Positions 35,054 to 44,421 of a stretch of DNA of 64,000 nt are shown piece after piece. The position numbers and the translations under genes are program-made. The DNA is taken from positions 1 to 64,000 of the forward strand of contig PHBK01000017.1 of assembly GCA_002840565.1 (NCBI GenBank), given 5' to 3'. Under the pieces are notes generated by a model. That model was not told the DNA's origin and did no database searches. It saw nothing but the letters and a program-made list of their open reading frames with translations. Source of the DNA: Deltaproteobacteria bacterium HGW-Deltaproteobacteria-12 (GTDB lineage: Bacteria > Desulfobacterota > Syntrophia > Syntrophales > Smithellaceae). Every line of letters starts with the position of its first letter. Positions within the stretch are counted from its first letter, which is position 1.

Positions 35054-35082
35054 TTCATACAACGAAGCAACGGAGGTGTCAA
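35054..35082 (-). promoter_or_regulatory. pyr operon promoter
   Basis: Minus strand: TTGACA (35082-35077), 17-base spacer, TATGAA (35059-35054). Transcription should start near 35047, about 50 bases before the leader-peptide ATG. The first transcribed part is U-rich (TATTTACACCTTTTAATTTG), where polymerase could pause when UTP is low. Confidence 0.75.
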
Positions 35083-35153
35083 GTCAAAAAAGTCAAAAAT
35101 ACTTTTGTTTAAAAATAAATGATGATATAGGTCCAAAAATTGGGGGCTTTATT

Positions 35154-36416
35154 ATGGCATCAAACCGTGAACCTCAGATTTTTATATTTCTAAGTGATCT
35201 GCTGGGGAAAAAAATAGTTGAGGAAACAGGTAAGCTAATCGGCCATGTTTATGATATTACGGCTGAATTTGTGGAGCCTTATCCTTTAGTAACCGGTTTG
35301 ACCCTGAGTTCCACCCAGAAAAAAAAGCCGCTTTTCCTGGCCTGGAGGAATGTTATTGATTTGGAGAAAAATGTAACTGTGGCTGCGGACTCGGCGAGCG
35401 AACTGACTGTCTTGAATTTGCAAGCCAGCGAGCTTTTATTGCGGGATGATCTTTTGGATAAACAGATTGTTGATACTGACGGCGCAAAAGTCCGGCGGGT
35501 AAATGATCTGCAGTTTCTGGAAACAAAAAACGGATTGCATCTTGTTCATGTCGATGTCGGATTCCGTGGTTTGAGCCGCAGGGTCGGTCTGGATAGAGCA
35601 ATGGATGTTTTATCCGAGGGGCTTTTTGATTATAAATTGTCCGATCAGTTGATTTCCTGGAAACTTGTACAGCCGCTGCTTTCACCAGACCGCCTGCGGT
35701 TGAACATAGCTCAGAATAAACTGAGTCAGATCCATCCGGCAGATCTTGCCGACATCCTGGAAGATCTTGATATCAAGCAGCGCAACGCCGTGTTCCAGTC
35801 TCTGGACGTGGAAACAGCTGCGGAAACATTAGAAGAAACTGATCCGAAAATTCAGGTAAGTTTGATTACTAATCTCAATTCGGAAGAAGCTTCTGATATC
35901 ATAGAAGAAATGTCGCTGCCCGACGCTGCGGACCTGCTGGGTGATCTGCCCAGTGCCAAGGCAGAAGGCATTTTAAATGAAATGGAACACGATATTGCCG
36001 AGGATGTCAAAGAGCTCCTCCTTCACCCGGAAAGAGAAGCCGGTGGTATGATGACCACGTCTTATCTGAGTTTTCCTCCTCACATTACGGCCGGTGAAGC
36101 GATGGTGGTGTTGCGCAGAGAAGCTGAAGATGTCGATATGGTTTATTATATATACATAACTGACGAGGAAGAACGCCTGCTGGGGGTTATCACGCTGCGG
36201 GATTTGATTCTGGCTGATGCGGAGACTAAACTGGAAGAAATCATGGATCAGCGGGTCATTTCGCTGAAGCTTGATGATAAGGATGACACCATTGCCGAAC
36301 ATTTTGCCAAGTATGCCCTAACTGCAATACCGGTCGTGGATGAAAATGACCGGATGCAGGGAACAATAATTTTTAAAAATCTTTTGGATGTCGTAGCGCC
36401 GCATTTAGGTAAGTAA
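35154..36416 (+). CDS. MgtE N-terminal/CBS-domain regulatory protein without a transport domain
   Basis: A 420-residue soluble protein. Residues about 5-180 look like two PRC-barrel-like units (LGKKIVEETGKLIGHVYDIT and LLDKQIVDTDGAKVRRVNDL). A MgtE N-terminal superhelix follows (LSQIHPADLADILEDLDIKQ), and a CBS pair ends the protein (MMTTSYLSFPPHITAGEAMV onward). The membrane domain of the MgtE magnesium channel is absent. The TAA stop shares a base with the Nramp ATG, so it is probably a cytoplasmic metal sensor controlling that transporter (inference). Start at 35154 with GGGGG 8 bases upstream. Confidence 0.8.
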   Translation: MASNREPQIFIFLSDLLGKKIVEETGKLIGHVYDITAEFVEPYPLVTGLTLSSTQKKKPLFLAWRNVIDLEKNVTVAADSASELTVLNLQASELLLRDDLLDKQIVDTDGAKVRRVNDLQFLETKNGLHLVHVDVGFRGLSRRVGLDRAMDVLSEGLFDYKLSDQLISWKLVQPLLSPDRLRLNIAQNKLSQIHPADLADILEDLDIKQRNAVFQSLDVETAAETLEETDPKIQVSLITNLNSEEASDIIEEMSLPDAADLLGDLPSAKAEGILNEMEHDIAEDVKELLLHPEREAGGMMTTSYLSFPPHITAGEAMVVLRREAEDVDMVYYIYITDEEERLLGVITLRDLILADAETKLEEIMDQRVISLKLDDKDDTIAEHFAKYALTAIPVVDENDRMQGTIIFKNLLDVVAPHLGK

Positions 36417-37675
36417 TGACTAAGATCAGTCAGCTTTGGAAGAAATTGCTGCAAACCGGCCTCTGGAAACTGGGGTTTTTCTTTGCATTCATTGGTCCCG
36501 GAATTATTACTTCCATGGTTGACAATGACGCCGGTGGTATCACGACTTATTCTCTGGCCGGCGCTCAGTATGGATTAAAACTGCTCTGGATACTGATTCC
36601 GGTAACCGTTGCTTTAATCGTCATTCAGGAAATGAGCGCCCGGATGGGTGTCGTTTCCGGCAAAGGTCTTTCTGATCTGATCCGGGAGCGCTTTGGCGCA
36701 AAAATTACATTTTACCTCATGATAATTCTTTTTTTGTCCAATATGGGCAACACTGTTTCGGAGTTTGCCGGCATTGCGGCGAGCATGGAAATATTCGGTG
36801 TAAGTAAATATATTTCCGTGCCCATTGGCGCTTTTTTTGTATGGTGGCTGGTGGTAAAGGGAAATTATAAATCAGTGGAAAAAGCGTTTTTACTGGCCTG
36901 TGTCTTTTATCTTTCCTATATTATTTCCGGATTTCTGGTGCAACCGAATTGGCCGGAAATCGGGACGGCCATAATTACACCCACGCTGAAATTTGACACC
37001 GGTATGCTGACGATGGCCATTGGAATTATCGGAACGACCATTGCCCCCTGGATGCAGTTTTATTTGCAGTCATCAATTGTGGATAAAGGACTGAAAGCCG
37101 AAAGTTATAAATATGCCCGGATGGATGTTATCTTTGGCTCGATAACAGTAAATCTAGTAGCGTTTTTTATTATTATGCTCTGTGCGGTTACGCTTTTTCA
37201 AAACGGCCTTAAAATTGATACGGCCAAAGATGCAGCTCTGGCTCTGGCTCCTCTTGCCGGGATTTATTGTTCCTGGTTGTTTGCCTTTGGCTTGCTCAAT
37301 GCCTCGCTTTTTGCGGCCTCCATCCTGCCGCTTTCGACCGCTTATACGATTTGTGAAGCATTTGGCTGGGAATCAAGCTTGAATACCAAGTTTCTGGAGG
37401 CGCCGCAATTTTACGGACTTTATTCTTTCATGATTCTTCTGGGAGCGGGAATTATTCTACTACCCGATGTGCCTCTGATTTCCATCATGTATTATTCTCA
37501 GGTTATAAATGGCCTTCTTTTGCCCTTTATTTTAATTTTCATGCTTCTGCTGATTAACGATAAACGCATCATGGGGGCTTATGTTAACGGCAGGATGATG
37601 AACGTGATTTCCTGGGCGACGGTTATTGTTCTTGTTGTCCTGTCATTGGCGATGGTTGTATCGGCCTTTTTCTGA
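36416..37675 (+). CDS. Nramp family divalent metal transporter
   Basis: A 419-residue membrane protein with 11 or so helices. The helix-1 metal motif reads GPGIITSMVDNDAGGITTYS; canonical MntH has DPGN there, so the D-P-G-N tetrad is changed to D-N-D-A. Helix 6 reads MAIGIIGTTIAPWMQFYLQS, where canonical Nramp has M-P-H; the Met is replaced here. These changes suggest that the metal is not the usual Mn/Fe, and Mg-selective Nramp relatives have similar losses. Its start overlaps the MgtE/CBS gene by one base, which also points to Mg. Confidence 0.82.
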   Translation: MTKISQLWKKLLQTGLWKLGFFFAFIGPGIITSMVDNDAGGITTYSLAGAQYGLKLLWILIPVTVALIVIQEMSARMGVVSGKGLSDLIRERFGAKITFYLMIILFLSNMGNTVSEFAGIAASMEIFGVSKYISVPIGAFFVWWLVVKGNYKSVEKAFLLACVFYLSYIISGFLVQPNWPEIGTAIITPTLKFDTGMLTMAIGIIGTTIAPWMQFYLQSSIVDKGLKAESYKYARMDVIFGSITVNLVAFFIIMLCAVTLFQNGLKIDTAKDAALALAPLAGIYCSWLFAFGLLNASLFAASILPLSTAYTICEAFGWESSLNTKFLEAPQFYGLYSFMILLGAGIILLPDVPLISIMYYSQVINGLLLPFILIFMLLLINDKRIMGAYVNGRMMNVISWATVIVLVVLSLAMVVSAFF

Positions 37676-37678
37676 TAG

Positions 37679-37851
37679 GCTGTTGAAATACCCGGAAGGG
37701 CACACGAACGCTTATCTGCTGTTTATGACCTTCAGGTTACGTTGCGCTGCACCCTCCGTCGTTGCGACGTATAAACTAAAGGTCACAAGTGAAGAAATAC
37801 GCCTCACTCCGTCGGTTTTGCGCGCCTTGCATCTAAACTTTTTTGAACAGC
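37679..37851. repeat. intergenic element with short terminal inverted repeats
   Basis: The stretch after the Nramp stop begins GCTGTTGAAA and ends TTTTGAACAGC, an imperfect inverted pair. The interior has no gene. It includes ACGTCGCAACGACGGAG-like strings (minus strand) and a tail reading GCGCGCCTTGCATCTAAAC. I have seen similar intergenic sequences in deltaproteobacterial genomes, but this is memory only. Confidence 0.4.
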
Positions 37852-37864
37852 ATATAATCAAGGC

Positions 37865-38500
37865 TTAATTCAGTAAATTACCGATGCGTTTCCAGCGGAG
37901 GGTATTGTCTTCGCTATTCCATGACCAGTAAATGATTAACGCTTTTCCTTCAACGTCTTTCAGATCCACAAAGCCCCAGTAACGGCTGTCCGCACTTTCA
38001 TCGCGGTTGTCACCCATTACAAAAAGCGAGTTTGCCGGTACGGTAACCGGACCGAAATTATCGCGGGGCTGCATGGTTCCCGGGTAAATTACACTGTCAC
38101 TGTGAACGCCATAGGGGTCGGTGTATTCCTTGCCGTTGAGGTATACTTTTTTGTTCCGAATTTCAATCGTATCGCCGGCAACGCCGATGACCCGCTTAAT
38201 AAAATCCTTGGAACGGTCGTTGGGATAGATAAAGACGACTATGTCGCCCCTTTCGGGATTCGTAACGGGAATAATAGTGTTGCGGAGATAGGGAATCTTT
38301 ATTCCGTAAAGAAATTTGTTGACGAGCAGGTGATCGCCGACGACAAGTTTCGGAACCATGGACCGGGATGGTATTTTATAGGCCTGGATGATGAAGGTGC
38401 GGATAAATACGGCAATCAGAATAGCAATAATTATCGCTTCAATATATTCCTGGATTTTTGATTTATTTTTTCTTTTTGATGGAGAGTTGTTTTTGTCCAT
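37865..38500 (-). CDS. lepB: signal peptidase I
   Basis: A 211-residue inner-membrane protease that removes signal peptides. One N-terminal membrane helix (about 15-38), the catalytic Ser in IPSRSMVPKLVVGDHLLVNK, and the general-base Lys in DFIKRVIGVAGDTIE are present, as is the C-terminal MGDNRDESADSRYWGFV box. It lies close to secF-secD-yajC on the same strand, so an export-biogenesis cluster is complete here. The ATG at 38500 has only a weak ribosome site. Confidence 0.93.
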   Translation of the reverse strand: MDKNNSPSKRKNKSKIQEYIEAIIIAILIAVFIRTFIIQAYKIPSRSMVPKLVVGDHLLVNKFLYGIKIPYLRNTIIPVTNPERGDIVVFIYPNDRSKDFIKRVIGVAGDTIEIRNKKVYLNGKEYTDPYGVHSDSVIYPGTMQPRDNFGPVTVPANSLFVMGDNRDESADSRYWGFVDLKDVEGKALIIYWSWNSEDNTLRWKRIGNLLN

Positions 38501-38510
38501 ATCAATCTTT

Positions 38511-39023
38511 CTATGAATAAACATTGGCGAGGGAAAGAGCAATCATTGCCAGAGATATGCATCCCTTAATCATTTTTCCTCCGATCATGACCAAGATGGC
38601 GCGATTAGATGCCTTGAAAGGAGCCTGCAATTTTGACTGCCGGATAAATTCTACCAGGAGAATTCCGGCAAAGCATCCCAGAAAAAAGCCGCCCAGAATA
38701 CCCAAACCCTGGAAAAACGGGGTCAGGATTAGTATACCGGCTGCCGCACCGATGACCGATACTCCAAACATTATTTTTGAAGGCAGGGGGCTCAGTGCGC
38801 CCGTCATATCCAGCAAGAAGTCCATGATTTCGGCTATCATAGACAAAAACAGGAGCGCCAGTATAATCTTGAAACCGATCCGGTCAAATCCCGTAACGGC
38901 GGCATAAACCAGGACATCCGCAAAAATGATCACTGTCCCGGGCAACCCAAACAAAGACAAATATATGCCGACAAACAACAGCAAAATAAAAACAGCGAAG
39001 CCGATTGCGGCGAAAGTCGACAA
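38511..39023 (-). CDS. DUF456 family membrane protein
   Basis: A 170-residue protein with four hydrophobic segments and the glycine-rich GLGILGGFFLGCFAGILL typical of DUF456. Function is unknown. The start is a TTG at 39023, one base past the secF stop, with GAGGAAG 7 bases upstream inside secF, so translation is coupled to secF. Confidence 0.75.
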   Translation of the reverse strand: MSTFAAIGFAVFILLLFVGIYLSLFGLPGTVIIFADVLVYAAVTGFDRIGFKIILALLFLSMIAEIMDFLLDMTGALSPLPSKIMFGVSVIGAAAGILILTPFFQGLGILGGFFLGCFAGILLVEFIRQSKLQAPFKASNRAILVMIGGKMIKGCISLAMIALSLANVYS

Positions 39024-39024
39024 A

Positions 39025-39939
39025 TTATTTCTTCCTCGTCATTTTTGAAAGCTGAAGATTTTCAAAAAGCAGCACGCTGGTGCAAGCGATATAGATTGTG
39101 GAATAGGTGCCGGCAACTGTCCCGACCAGCATGGCAAAAGCAAAATCTCTGATGACCGCACCACCGAAAATGTACAAGGCTAAAATTGTGAGAAAAACGG
39201 TCAGCGAGGTTAAGATGGTTCTGCTGAGAGTTTCATTGATGGCCAGGTTGATTATATCACTCAGTTTCTGTTTGGGATTCCGTTTTACGACTTCCCTGAT
39301 TCTATCCAGTGTAACAATGGTGTCGTTGATGGAAAAACCGATAACGAAGATGAGCGCCGCGAGAATGTTTATGGTAAACTCCATATTTAAAATAGAAACA
39401 GCCCCGATAACAATCAACGTATCATGGACCAGAGCGAGAATGCCTCCCATAGCGTAACGGAATTCGAAGCGCCAGGTAACATAAATCAGTATAGCCAGCC
39501 AGGAAATAATAACGGCAATAATTGCTTTACTCCTGAAATCCGAGCTAACTTTGGCGCCGACGACTTCCACTCGCCGTATTTCATAATCCTTATTGAAAGC
39601 GGCGGTCAGCGGCTGTTCCACATTGGCGACCAGCATCTTTTGATCGGAAAAAGATTCCGCTGTGCGGATCAGGAATTCATTGACGCCGAACTGCTGAATA
39701 GTGCTATTTTCCAGTTTGGTTGATTGGAGAGACTTCCGAATTGCATCGGCGGAAACATCTTTTGAAAATTTAACCTGAATGATTGACCCCCCGGCAAAAT
39801 CGATGCCGAGATTAAAACCGCCATGATAAATAACGGATCCGATGCCGACAAGTATCAGGATTGCCGAAATCGCCATCGCAATCTTCATTTTCCCGACAAA
39901 ATTTATATTAATACCTGGTTTTATCAACTCCATGCTCAT
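39025..39939 (-). CDS. secF: protein translocase subunit SecF
   Basis: A 304-residue RND-type membrane protein with six helices. GGFNLGIDFAGGSIIQVKF is the D1 periplasmic signature, and FVIGFSINDTIVTLDRIRE is the helix-4 motif needed for proton-driven export. With SecD and YajC it helps Sec-dependent export. AGGAG lies 7 bases before the ATG at 39939. It follows secD after 26 bases. Confidence 0.95.
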   Translation of the reverse strand: MSMELIKPGININFVGKMKIAMAISAILILVGIGSVIYHGGFNLGIDFAGGSIIQVKFSKDVSADAIRKSLQSTKLENSTIQQFGVNEFLIRTAESFSDQKMLVANVEQPLTAAFNKDYEIRRVEVVGAKVSSDFRSKAIIAVIISWLAILIYVTWRFEFRYAMGGILALVHDTLIVIGAVSILNMEFTINILAALIFVIGFSINDTIVTLDRIREVVKRNPKQKLSDIINLAINETLSRTILTSLTVFLTILALYIFGGAVIRDFAFAMLVGTVAGTYSTIYIACTSVLLFENLQLSKMTRKK

Positions 39940-39965
39940 ACTATATCTCCTGCCTGCGCCTGAAT

Positions 39966-41567
39966 TTAAATGCTCAATTTTTTAATATTAATGTTCCATG
40001 TTACGTAGTCGAAAATTACCCTGGTGATAAAGACGGCGGTAAAAAGACTCGCTACAAGGCCGATAATAGTGGTTACAGCAAATCCCTTAATCGGGCCCGT
40101 GCCTAAGAAGTACAGGACCAGAGAAGCAACAATACCTGTAATATGGGTGTCAATGATAGTGATGAAAGCTCTATTGTAGCCGGTGTCGATAGCTAAACGA
40201 GGGGTTTTCCCCGTGCGTAGTTCTTCGCGGATTCGTTCAAAGATCAATATGTTTGCATCCACGGCGACACCGACTGTAAGCAGCATACCGGCAATGCCCG
40301 GCAGAGTCAGAGATGCCCGTAAGGCCGCGAGAACCGCCAGGATCAAAAATATATTGATAACTATTGCAAGATCGGCAACTGCACCGGAAAGGCGATAATA
40401 AACAATCATAAATAGAAAAACCAAAAGTGAGCCGATAATGGTTGCCAGAATGCCCTGGTTGATGGAATCGCTGCCCAGAGAAGGGCCGACGGTTCTTTCT
40501 TCCAGGATATTGACCGGCGCGGGCAGGGCGCCGGCGCGCAGAACAATGGCCAAATCGCGGGCTTCGTCCATGGTGAAGTTGCCGGTGATTTGCGCCTGTC
40601 CTCCGGAAATCTTTTCCTGAATCACCGGGGCCGAATGGACAACGCCATCTAAGACGATAGCCAGACGCCGGCGGACATTTTCACCGGTGATCCGTTCGAA
40701 ATCGATTGCACCCTGCGAGTTGAATTGGATGGAAACATTAGGCTCTCCATAACGGTCGGAAATTTGTACTTTAGCCGTTTCCAGAGAAGCTCCGGTCAAA
40801 AGAGACTTGCTTTTGAGCAGATAAGGCATGGAACCCTTCTGTCCGGTTGATCTGTCAGTGCGCGAACCATAGGCAATCATGTCTCCATCCGGGATATTAC
40901 CTCTCAGTGCTTCGTCCAGCGAGGCCTCGTCATCGACAATTTTGAACTCCAGCAGTGCCGTTTTACCAATAAGGTTCTTGGCCCTTTCCGGATCTTTGAT
41001 TCCCGGCAATTGAATCAGGATACGGTTGTCTCCTTCCGGAATTATTTCCGGTTCGGCGACGCCGAACTGATCGACTCTGTTGCGGATTGTTTCCAGACTG
41101 TGCTCTATGGTCAGCTTTTTGAGCTCAATTGCTCTTTTATCTTTTATTTTTAAAACGACAAGCTGTCCGCTGTCGCGCGGTGTTGATGAGGCAATTTCTA
41201 AATCAGAATATTGTTCATTAAGAATTTTTTCCAAAGCAGGCTTGCCTGAGCTTTCAGTCAATTCCAGAGAAATGGTTGTGCCTGTGGCCTTTTCGATTTT
41301 CCGGAAGCGGACTCTACTCTCCATGAGAGATTCTTTGAGATCGACAGACGTTCTCTCGATCATAGATTCCAAAGCCTTCTCGGCGTCAACTTCCAGCACC
41401 AGATGCATTCCTCCCTGCAAATCAAGCCCCAGATGAATTTGTTCCTTGGGGAAATAGCTGTTCCAGGGAGACGGAAGCTGGGGGATGAAAGTCGGTACTA
41501 AAAAATACAGCGCAGCAAGACAAATAGCCGCTGTAATCGCTATCCTGATTTTTAACGATTTGATCAT
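39966..41567 (-). CDS. secD: protein translocase subunit SecD
   Basis: A 533-residue inner-membrane protein. The D1 motif HLGLDLQGGMHLVLEVD follows the first helix, the large P1 head domain spans about 80-340, and the C-terminal half carries five helices with GVAVDANILIFERIREELR. It is of normal length for a separate SecD. AAAGGGGC precedes the ATG. It is third in tgt-yajC-secD-secF. Confidence 0.95.
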   Translation of the reverse strand: MIKSLKIRIAITAAICLAALYFLVPTFIPQLPSPWNSYFPKEQIHLGLDLQGGMHLVLEVDAEKALESMIERTSVDLKESLMESRVRFRKIEKATGTTISLELTESSGKPALEKILNEQYSDLEIASSTPRDSGQLVVLKIKDKRAIELKKLTIEHSLETIRNRVDQFGVAEPEIIPEGDNRILIQLPGIKDPERAKNLIGKTALLEFKIVDDEASLDEALRGNIPDGDMIAYGSRTDRSTGQKGSMPYLLKSKSLLTGASLETAKVQISDRYGEPNVSIQFNSQGAIDFERITGENVRRRLAIVLDGVVHSAPVIQEKISGGQAQITGNFTMDEARDLAIVLRAGALPAPVNILEERTVGPSLGSDSINQGILATIIGSLLVFLFMIVYYRLSGAVADLAIVINIFLILAVLAALRASLTLPGIAGMLLTVGVAVDANILIFERIREELRTGKTPRLAIDTGYNRAFITIIDTHITGIVASLVLYFLGTGPIKGFAVTTIIGLVASLFTAVFITRVIFDYVTWNINIKKLSI

Positions 41568-41590
41568 GAATTGCCCCTTTCTAAACTTAT

Positions 41591-41932
41591 TTATTCCTTT
41601 GGCGCCGGTGCTCCCGCTTTCTGGGTTACTGCTCCAATTGCACTGCGGGAGACTTTGATTCGCACTTTATCGGCAATTTCCAGCGTAATTACGGCATCGG
41701 CCAAACCGGTTATCTTGCCGTAAATTCCGCCTGTTGTGATTACGGTGTCACCGTAAGCAAGGTTGTCCAGAAGGGCTTTTAATTCTTTTTGTTTTTTCTG
41801 CTGCGGCCGGATCATGAGAAAATAGAAAATCACGAAAATCACCACCATGGTGATGATGAATCCCCAATCGCCTCCACCGGCTGCGCCACCTCCGCCCGGT
41901 GTACTACCCATTGCGTATGCTAAAGATGTCAA
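41591..41932 (-). CDS. yajC: preprotein translocase subunit YajC
   Basis: A 113-residue small protein with a glycine-rich N-terminus, one membrane helix (FIITMVVIFVIFYFLMIRPQ) and a soluble tail with the conserved GDTVITTGGIYGKI. It is part of the SecDF-YajC holotranslocase. The start I choose is a TTG at 41932, because AGGAGG (41946-41941) lies exactly 8 bases upstream, inside the end of tgt. An ATG at 41911 would be shorter by seven residues and has no ribosome site. Confidence 0.9.
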   Translation of the reverse strand: MTSLAYAMGSTPGGGGAAGGGDWGFIITMVVIFVIFYFLMIRPQQKKQKELKALLDNLAYGDTVITTGGIYGKITGLADAVITLEIADKVRIKVSRSAIGAVTQKAGAPAPKE

Positions 41933-41933
41933 G

Positions 41934-43046
41934 TTAAAATCCTCCTTTTTTGTTAAAAAATGTTTTTTTAAATTCCGTAAAACTGTTTTCTTCCAATGCC
42001 GCTCGAATTTGCGCCAGTAGCCGCATGTAATAGTGGACATTGTGAATGGTGTTCAATACCATAGCTAATATTTCACCGGCCACATAAAGATGCCGTAAAT
42101 AGCCCCGCGAAAAATTTTTACAGGTGTAACAATCGCATGTTTCATCAATCGGACCGTTATCTTCCCGAAAGCGGGCGTTTTTTATAACAATCTTTTCGGA
42201 ATTTGTAAACAATAATCCGTGACGGGCACAACGTGTCGGAATTACGCAATCAAACATGTCAATTCCGCAGGATACACCGTAAACAATGTCTTCGGGCGTG
42301 CCGACACCCATCAGATAGCGGGGCTTGTCTTCCGGCAGCTTCGGAGTAACTTCTTCGGCAATGGCATACATTATTTCCTTAGGCTCTCCGACGCTGACGC
42401 CGCCCAACGCATAACCGTCAAAACCGATAAGCCCGATCTCCTCGACTGCCTGCTTGCGCAAATCAAGGTATGTCCCTCCCTGAACAATGCCGAAAAGCGC
42501 CTGCTCAGCATTTGTTTTGGCTTCTTTGCATAATTTGGCCCATTGCACCGTCAGGTCCAATGATTTTTTTGTCTCGGAATAAGTTGCCGGATAAGGCGTG
42601 CATTCATCCAGACACATCATAATGTCGGAGCCCAGCGCTTCCTGAACTTCAACGGCTTTCCGGGGCGTTAAAAAATGTTTGGAACCGTCGATATGGGAGC
42701 GGAAGATTACGCCATCCGGTGTGATTTTTCTTAACTTACCCAGACTGAACACTTGAAAGCCGCCGCTGTCTGTAAGGATGGGGCCCGTCCAGTTCATGAA
42801 TTCATGCAGACCGCCCAGTTTCTTAATAATTTCATGCCCGGGGCGCAAATATAAATGGTAAGTATTGCAAAGGATGATCTGGCTGCCGCAATTGAGTATT
42901 TGTTCCGGGTTCAGCGATTTCACGGTACCCTGTGTGCCCACCGGCATGAAGAAAGGCGTATTCACCGTGCCGTGAGCGGTGGTCATTTTTCCCAGGCGGG
43001 CCGAGGAACCGGCGTCTTTTTTTAGTAATTCCAAATTCAAAGGCAT
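41934..43046 (-). CDS. tgt: queuine tRNA-ribosyltransferase
   Basis: A 370-residue enzyme that swaps guanine 34 for preQ1 in tRNAs for Tyr, His, Asn and Asp. The catalytic Asp is in LTDSGGFQVFSLG, the substrate motif is GGVSVGEPK, the nucleophile Asp lies in SCGIDMFDCVIPTR, and the zinc site is CDCYTCKNFSRGYLRHL. It lies downstream of queA, which makes the next precursor step on tRNA. Confidence 0.95.
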   Translation of the reverse strand: MPLNLELLKKDAGSSARLGKMTTAHGTVNTPFFMPVGTQGTVKSLNPEQILNCGSQIILCNTYHLYLRPGHEIIKKLGGLHEFMNWTGPILTDSGGFQVFSLGKLRKITPDGVIFRSHIDGSKHFLTPRKAVEVQEALGSDIMMCLDECTPYPATYSETKKSLDLTVQWAKLCKEAKTNAEQALFGIVQGGTYLDLRKQAVEEIGLIGFDGYALGGVSVGEPKEIMYAIAEEVTPKLPEDKPRYLMGVGTPEDIVYGVSCGIDMFDCVIPTRCARHGLLFTNSEKIVIKNARFREDNGPIDETCDCYTCKNFSRGYLRHLYVAGEILAMVLNTIHNVHYYMRLLAQIRAALEENSFTEFKKTFFNKKGGF

Positions 43047-43127
43047 TTTCTAATCTAATTCCCCTTAAGCGGGATAAGTGCATCAACGAAATTATTTTAA
43101 TTTACTGACAGGGCTTTGCTCCCCCCT

Positions 43128-44165
43128 TTAGAGAATCAGCATACAATCTCCATAACTGTAAAAAAGATAACTGTTAGCGACCGCATGTTGATAGGATTTT
43201 TTTATAAAATGAGTTCCGGCAAAAGCACAGGCGAGCAGGAACAATGATGATTGCGGTAAATGAAAATTGGTCAACAGACCGTTTACCCGCCGGAATTTAT
43301 GTCCCGGGTAAATAAAAAGTCTGGTAAAACCGCTTTGCGCTTTAACCAGACCTTTTTCATCGGCTATGGACTCCAGGGTTCGTGTAGAAGTTGTTCCAAC
43401 GGCAATGACCCGCCGGGCGTTATTAATGATGCCGGCGGCGCGGGCATCGACTTCATAAAATTCCGGTTCCATCAGATGATCTTCTACGCGGCTGACTTCG
43501 ATGGGCAGGAAAGTGCCGATACCGACATGCAAAGTAATGTGGGCAATGGAAATACCCCTGTTTTGCAATGCCTGCATGACTTCTGCAGAAAAATGCAGCC
43601 CGGCGGTCGGGGCGGCAATGGAACCGGGATTCTTGGCGTAAATAGTCTGGTAGCGTTCCAGATCTTCCACAAACTGATCATCATTTCTGCGGCGTTTTAT
43701 ATAAGGAGGCAGCGGGGCGCGGCCATGCTTTTTTAAATATTCCTCAAAGTCTCCGGCACAGGTAAAGGCCAGCAGCCATTTTTTATCGGATGTACGGGCC
43801 ATCACCTTTGCTTCACAATGAGCGTCCAACAGGATAATATCATTCTCGCGCAGCCTTTTTGCCGGCCTTAACAGCGCTTCCCATATCTGCGCTGTAGCGG
43901 TGACTTCTTTTTTGGTCAGGAGGAGCATTTCGAGAGAAGCGCCCGTGGTTTTTTTGCCGAAAAGCCGGGCAGGAATAACCAGGGAATTATTGACAACAAG
44001 AACATCGCCTTTTTGCAGAAAATCAGGCAACCGGGAAAAAATGCAATCATCTATTTTCCCGTCAGATCGCTGCAAAACCATCATGCGGGAGCGATCCCTT
44101 TGCTCGGAGGGATGCTGAGCAATTAGTTCTTCCGGCAGAGAGTAAGAAAAATCTTTTAATTCCAT
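43128..44165 (-). CDS. queA: S-adenosylmethionine:tRNA ribosyltransferase-isomerase
   Basis: A 345-residue enzyme that adds epoxyqueuosine from SAM to preQ1-tRNA. LPEELIAQHPSEQRDRSRM at the N-terminus, PGSIAAPTAGLHFS in the centre and LTNFHLPQSSLFLLACAFAG near the end are all family hallmarks. It is immediately upstream of tgt on the same strand. Unlike in many bacteria I see no preQ1 riboswitch before it. Confidence 0.95.
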   Translation of the reverse strand: MELKDFSYSLPEELIAQHPSEQRDRSRMMVLQRSDGKIDDCIFSRLPDFLQKGDVLVVNNSLVIPARLFGKKTTGASLEMLLLTKKEVTATAQIWEALLRPAKRLRENDIILLDAHCEAKVMARTSDKKWLLAFTCAGDFEEYLKKHGRAPLPPYIKRRRNDDQFVEDLERYQTIYAKNPGSIAAPTAGLHFSAEVMQALQNRGISIAHITLHVGIGTFLPIEVSRVEDHLMEPEFYEVDARAAGIINNARRVIAVGTTSTRTLESIADEKGLVKAQSGFTRLFIYPGHKFRRVNGLLTNFHLPQSSLFLLACAFAGTHFIKKSYQHAVANSYLFYSYGDCMLIL

Positions 44166-44234
44166 AGTCTTTTATTGAAATAAGAAAGTAACGGCCCCTA
44201 ATCAGATTAAGTTGGATATGTCAATGAAATTAAG

Positions 44235-44420
44235 TCAGCGGCGGCCGAAGTAAAGCAGAATCAAACCGGCAATCATCGCCGATAGGCCTAAAAAACGCAG
44301 AGTTCCCGGCGGCATTTCGTTCATCTTCATTAGATAAAGTTTCAGTTTTTCCGGGAACAGGAAATAGGGCAGGCCTTCAATAATAAAAACCAGTCCTAAA
44401 ACACAAAGAAAATAATCCAT
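44235..44420 (-). CDS. DUF2065 family small membrane protein
   Basis: A 61-residue protein with two helices, LCVLGLVFIIEGLPYFLFPE and LGLSAMIAGLILLYFGRR. The first has the E-G-x-P-Y-x-L-x-P motif of DUF2065 proteins, which often lie beside hflC or purA; neither is here. Function is unknown. The ATG at 44420 is followed upstream by the mazG stop after only one base, so the two are probably coupled. Confidence 0.8.
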   Translation of the reverse strand: MDYFLCVLGLVFIIEGLPYFLFPEKLKLYLMKMNEMPPGTLRFLGLSAMIAGLILLYFGRR

Positions 44421-44421
44421 G

